DNA of 64,000 nucleotides from Comamonas composti DSM 21721 (GTDB taxonomy: Bacteria > Pseudomonadota > Gammaproteobacteria > Burkholderiales > Burkholderiaceae_C), in contig NZ_KE386972.1 of assembly GCF_000429845.1 (NCBI RefSeq), positions 165,220 through 229,219 of the forward strand. Direction: 5' to 3'. Positions 61,163 to 64,000 of the stretch are shown here, piece after piece. How positions within the stretch are numbered: position 1 is the stretch's first letter; every line of letters starts with the position of its first letter. Made by a program: the position numbers and the translations under genes. Below the pieces are notes generated by a model. It did not search any database, had not been told where the DNA came from, and saw only the letters and a program-made list of their open reading frames with translations.

Positions 61163-64000
61163 TTAAAAGTCATAGGGCGACTTGAGCGGATTCAGCGGCA
61201 GGCTGGGCTTGCCCGTGATGGACTGCAGTGCATAGCGCAGATAGATGCCGCCCGAGAACTGGCGATAGTCGCGTGCGTTGTCCATGCCCATGTGGCCGCC
61301 GATGAACAGCTGGGGGTGGAGCTGGTATTCCATGGCCATGCCCAGCCTGTAGCTCAGGCCGGTCTTGCTCTGGCCCGGGTAGATCGCCGTGGGATGGCTC
61401 ACGAACTCGCCAAAAGCCTGGGCATCGCTTGCCGCCTGGACCGCTGCCGCCTGGCGCGTGCTGCTGCCAGGAAAGTAGGGAGCGGCATCCTCCTGAAAGT
61501 ACTGCACGCCCAGTGCGCCCTTGATCTGGTAGCTCAGGCGCCCGCTGCGCTGGGACCAGTCGAAGGGCACGCTCAGGCTGAAGAACTTCTGGGGGCTGAA
61601 GTAGCCGCCATGACCATAGGTGAAGTAGCGCAGGTTCTTGTCATAGCCCAGGCCCGTGAAGTTCAGGCCTGCGGTGAAGGTCGAATCCAGCGCGCGGTGC
61701 ACGCGCCAGTACATGCCGCCTCCCGCCTCCGCGCGGCTGTTGGATCTCACGTTGTGTCCCGACAGCCCATGCAGCGAGCCATAGCCGTAGACGCCGAACT
61801 CGCCGTCATCCCAGGTCAGGCCCAGGCGCCCGCCGCTGGCCGCGACTGCGCCCCAGGTCTCGCCCGTGCGCGCATCCTCGGCTCCCGCAAAGGACAGTAC
61901 GCTGTCGGTCACGGGGCGGCGAGAGAGTTCGCCGGTCAGCGATGCGCTGTCCGAGATCGAGCCCTTGTAGCGCACGCCGCCCATGAAATCGTTGCGCCTG
62001 AAACCCAGCGGCAGCGTGCCCAGGTCCACGGACAGGGAAGCGCTTTCATAGCCCACGCCCAGGCCCACGCCCGAAGAGGACTGCGAGCCCGGCATGCGCA
62101 TGGGCATGTCCAGGGCCGTGGCCGGTCCGCCGCCAAAGCGGCTCAGGCTGCCGAAGGACGAGTCGATGGTGCCCGTGCTCAAGTCGGTAGGCGTTGCCCG
62201 CAGCGAGATCATGCCGTCACCCGCGCTGAACTTGTACTCCACGGGGGCTTGCAGGTCGGTGAGCTGGCTCATGCCGGCCTCGCCCTGGCGGCCGCGCACG
62301 GCCACGCCCACCGTGAGCGTGGCTGTGCGGTCCTGCTGGATTTCGGAGAGCTCTTCCAGCGCCGTGCGCTCGCGCGCAGGAGCGGGCTGGCGCAAAGGCG
62401 CACTCTCCCACAACGAGGGCGAGGCGGCCAATGGCTGGGGCCGGCCCGCCGCCGCATAGGCGGCTACGGGCAAAGCGCCGGATTGCAGTGCGGCCTGGGA
62501 AGTCGCTGGTGCCAGCGGCATGGTTGTACCCACCGGTGCCGGCACATAGGCAGCGCCCGTGGCCTTGCCTGCCGCCTTGGCTGCGGGCAGGGACTGGGAG
62601 CGCAAGGCCGCAGCACTCTGCGGCACACCCGCACTCTTGGATGCAGGCGCAGATACAGGCTGGGCCGCCGGGCGAACAGCCGCCCCCTGAGCTCCGCCAT
62701 AGTAGGTGGCCGGCGTCGGGTATTCCTGGGGCGCGACAACGGGCGGGGCGGCCCAGGTCTGTGCTCCCTGGCCTGACACCCGGCCAGATCCCGCCGGTGC
62801 GGGAATGTACAGCGGCACGGTCGGTGCAACACTTGGTGCCAGGGCTGCGCCCATGGGGCGTTGAGCGCCGGCGTAGCCCGCAAAGGCCGTCTGCGCCGGG
62901 CTGGGCCCGAGTCCCCCGGGAGCACGGCGAAACGGGTTGCCGCCGACCATGCCTGCTGTGGCGCCCTGGCCGCTGGCGGCCAGCATGGCCGCGCGCTGCT
63001 GGTTCTCGGCCGCCACGGCCGCCGCAAAATACTGGCCCGCCTTGCTGGGCTGACCCTTGGCACGGTAGACGCGCCCGGCAGCGGTCAGCACCTCGGGATC
63101 ATTCGGCGCAAGCTGCAAGGCCACCTGCAGCGCCGATTCGGCAAACACGAAATCCTTGGCCGCACTGCCGGCCTCGGCGGCAGGCAGCAGCAGCCGCAGA
63201 TTCTTGGGATCTTTCTCGAGGAGGCGGTTATACAGGTCCAGGGACTGGGCATGATCGCCGTTGTCCGCATACATGCGCGCCAGCGCACCCACCACTGCAG
63301 GGTCGTTGGGTCGCTCGGCCAACAGCGGCGCCAGCATGTCGTAGGCCGAAGCCAGATCACCGCCCTGACGCAGCGCATCGGCCTGGCGCAGGATGTAGCC
63401 TCGGCGGATGTCTTCATAGGCGCGCTGCTCCACGGCCGACATCGGGGCTTCTTGCAGCTGGCGCAGTATGCCGGCCAGCTCCACATCCTGCTGGGTTTTG
63501 AGCAAGGCGGCTGCGTATTGCAGGCGCAGCCCTGTGTCCGGGCGCGGTGTGCGGGCCAGAACTTCGCGCACCATGGCCAGGGCACGGCTGGGATCACCCG
63601 CATCCGCCTGGGCCAGGGCCAGCGTGCCCAGCAGCTCGGCATCCTGGTTCACGAAGGGCTGGGCCCTGGCCAGCACGGCCTGAGCCTCCTGGTAGCGGCC
63701 TTCGCGCCCCAGGGCCGTGGCCAGGTCGGCCTGCACATGGACCCAGACACGCTTTTGCAGGGACGCGATGTCTCGCGTGCGGTTGTGCTCGGGGATGCGC
63801 TCCAGCGTGGCCAGGGCACCCGACCAGTCCTGGGCTTCGGAGGCCAGCAGCGCGCTTGCATACAAGGCCTCGGGCATTTGCGGGTTGGAAATCAGCAGCC
63901 CGTCCATGATGCCGCGCGCCTCGGCCGAGGCTCCCATCTTGAGATAGATGCGCGCCAGATCCAGCCTCACCCAGGGGTTGCCGGGGTCACTGAGCAGCGC
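61163..64000 (-). CDS. bcsC: Cellulose synthase outer-membrane subunit BcsC-like, 3' part (N-terminus outside window)
   Basis: The last 945 residues are visible; the frame stays open to the window edge, with sequence LLSDPGNPWVRLDLARIYLK typical of BcsC TPR repeats. From the left end of the protein: a run of TPR helices (about residues 1-345 of the visible part, including RPNDPAVVGALARMYADNGD), then a Pro/Ala/Gly/Gln-rich linker of about 200 residues, then the C-terminal beta-barrel (BCSC_C) with many Gly/Tyr/aromatic strands and the closing LPLNPLKSPYDF. BcsC forms the periplasmic scaffold and outer-membrane pore for cellulose export. It is probably the last bcs gene; upstream genes lie beyond 64000. 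Confidence 0.85.
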   Translation of the reverse strand, partial: ALLSDPGNPWVRLDLARIYLKMGASAEARGIMDGLLISNPQMPEALYASALLASEAQDWSGALATLERIPEHNRTRDIASLQKRVWVHVQADLATALGREGRYQEAQAVLARAQPFVNQDAELLGTLALAQADAGDPSRALAMVREVLARTPRPDTGLRLQYAAALLKTQQDVELAGILRQLQEAPMSAVEQRAYEDIRRGYILRQADALRQGGDLASAYDMLAPLLAERPNDPAVVGALARMYADNGDHAQSLDLYNRLLEKDPKNLRLLLPAAEAGSAAKDFVFAESALQVALQLAPNDPEVLTAAGRVYRAKGQPSKAGQYFAAAVAAENQQRAAMLAASGQGATAGMVGGNPFRRAPGGLGPSPAQTAFAGYAGAQRPMGAALAPSVAPTVPLYIPAPAGSGRVSGQGAQTWAAPPVVAPQEYPTPATYYGGAQGAAVRPAAQPVSAPASKSAGVPQSAAALRSQSLPAAKAAGKATGAAYVPAPVGTTMPLAPATSQAALQSGALPVAAYAAAGRPQPLAASPSLWESAPLRQPAPARERTALEELSEIQQDRTATLTVGVAVRGRQGEAGMSQLTDLQAPVEYKFSAGDGMISLRATPTDLSTGTIDSSFGSLSRFGGGPATALDMPMRMPGSQSSSGVGLGVGYESASLSVDLGTLPLGFRRNDFMGGVRYKGSISDSASLTGELSRRPVTDSVLSFAGAEDARTGETWGAVAASGGRLGLTWDDGEFGVYGYGSLHGLSGHNVRSNSRAEAGGGMYWRVHRALDSTFTAGLNFTGLGYDKNLRYFTYGHGGYFSPQKFFSLSVPFDWSQRSGRLSYQIKGALGVQYFQEDAAPYFPGSSTRQAAAVQAASDAQAFGEFVSHPTAIYPGQSKTGLSYRLGMAMEYQLHPQLFIGGHMGMDNARDYRQFSGGIYLRYALQSITGKPSLPLNPLKSPYDF

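Noticed and set aside
1-64000. CRISPR arrays, tRNA or rRNA genes
   Set aside because: No regularly spaced direct repeats were seen, and none of the intergenic gaps shows a tRNA-like T-loop/acceptor pattern or rRNA sequence. The repeats found are dispersed hairpins.

Overview
The window looks like chromosome of a high-GC betaproteobacterium of the family Comamonadaceae (Comamonas/Delftia-like). This rests on gene content and order (dprA with a LysM protein, def and fmt; yajC-secD-secF; a fused bacterial indolepyruvate oxidoreductase), on Bug/TctC-type solute-binding proteins, and on two intergenic repeat families that recur through the window. No rRNA, tRNA or CRISPR array was seen.

Layout. 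0.1-8 kb: small stress-type proteins, a zinc carboxypeptidase-like deacylase, a Bug binding protein with a LysR regulator, pyrF, a DMT permease, a RibD-like reductase and pgk. 8.4-14.5 kb: azlD, azlC, fmt, a lipoprotein and def on the minus strand, divergent from a LysM protein and dprA. 14.5-20.4 kb: a DUF1631 protein and the secF/secD/yajC operon. 20.6-26.8 kb: a fused indolepyruvate ferredoxin oxidoreductase, a divergent Lrp/AsnC regulator and an MFS exporter. 27.1-35.4 kb: an assimilatory nitrate operon (narK-type porter, nirB, nirD, FAD reductase, nasA). 35.7-43.8 kb: a dipeptide-type ABC importer coupled to two flavin-dependent oxidoreductases of the SfnB/DszC and NtaA/DszA type, probably for scavenging an organosulfur or similar compound. 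44-49.1 kb: uvrA, an MFS transporter and ssb. 49.2-59.3 kb: a catabolic island. 59.5-64 kb: a duplicated-domain lipoprotein and the 3' part of a bcsC-like cellulose-export gene, which runs off the window.

The main item is the island at 49.5-59.3 kb. It contains a terephthalate catabolic operon in the known Comamonas order tphR (divergent) / tphC-A2-A3-B-A1, with 4-bp start/stop overlaps between successive genes. Directly downstream on the same strand are three further genes: a benzoylformate-decarboxylase-like ThDP enzyme, an aldehyde dehydrogenase, and a second Bug binding protein that closely resembles TphC. My inference is that these add a peripheral route (aromatic 2-oxoacid to aromatic aldehyde to aromatic acid, for example a para-carboxylated substrate ending at terephthalate) with its own substrate capture protein. 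The island has lower GC than its surroundings by eye, lacks both host repeat families, and its left edge carries a decayed IS630-type transposase, so it was probably acquired horizontally.

Starts were moved inward from the longest open frames where the ribosome-binding site, signal peptide or family length argued for it. Family assignments come from recognising sequences by eye; no database search was possible.
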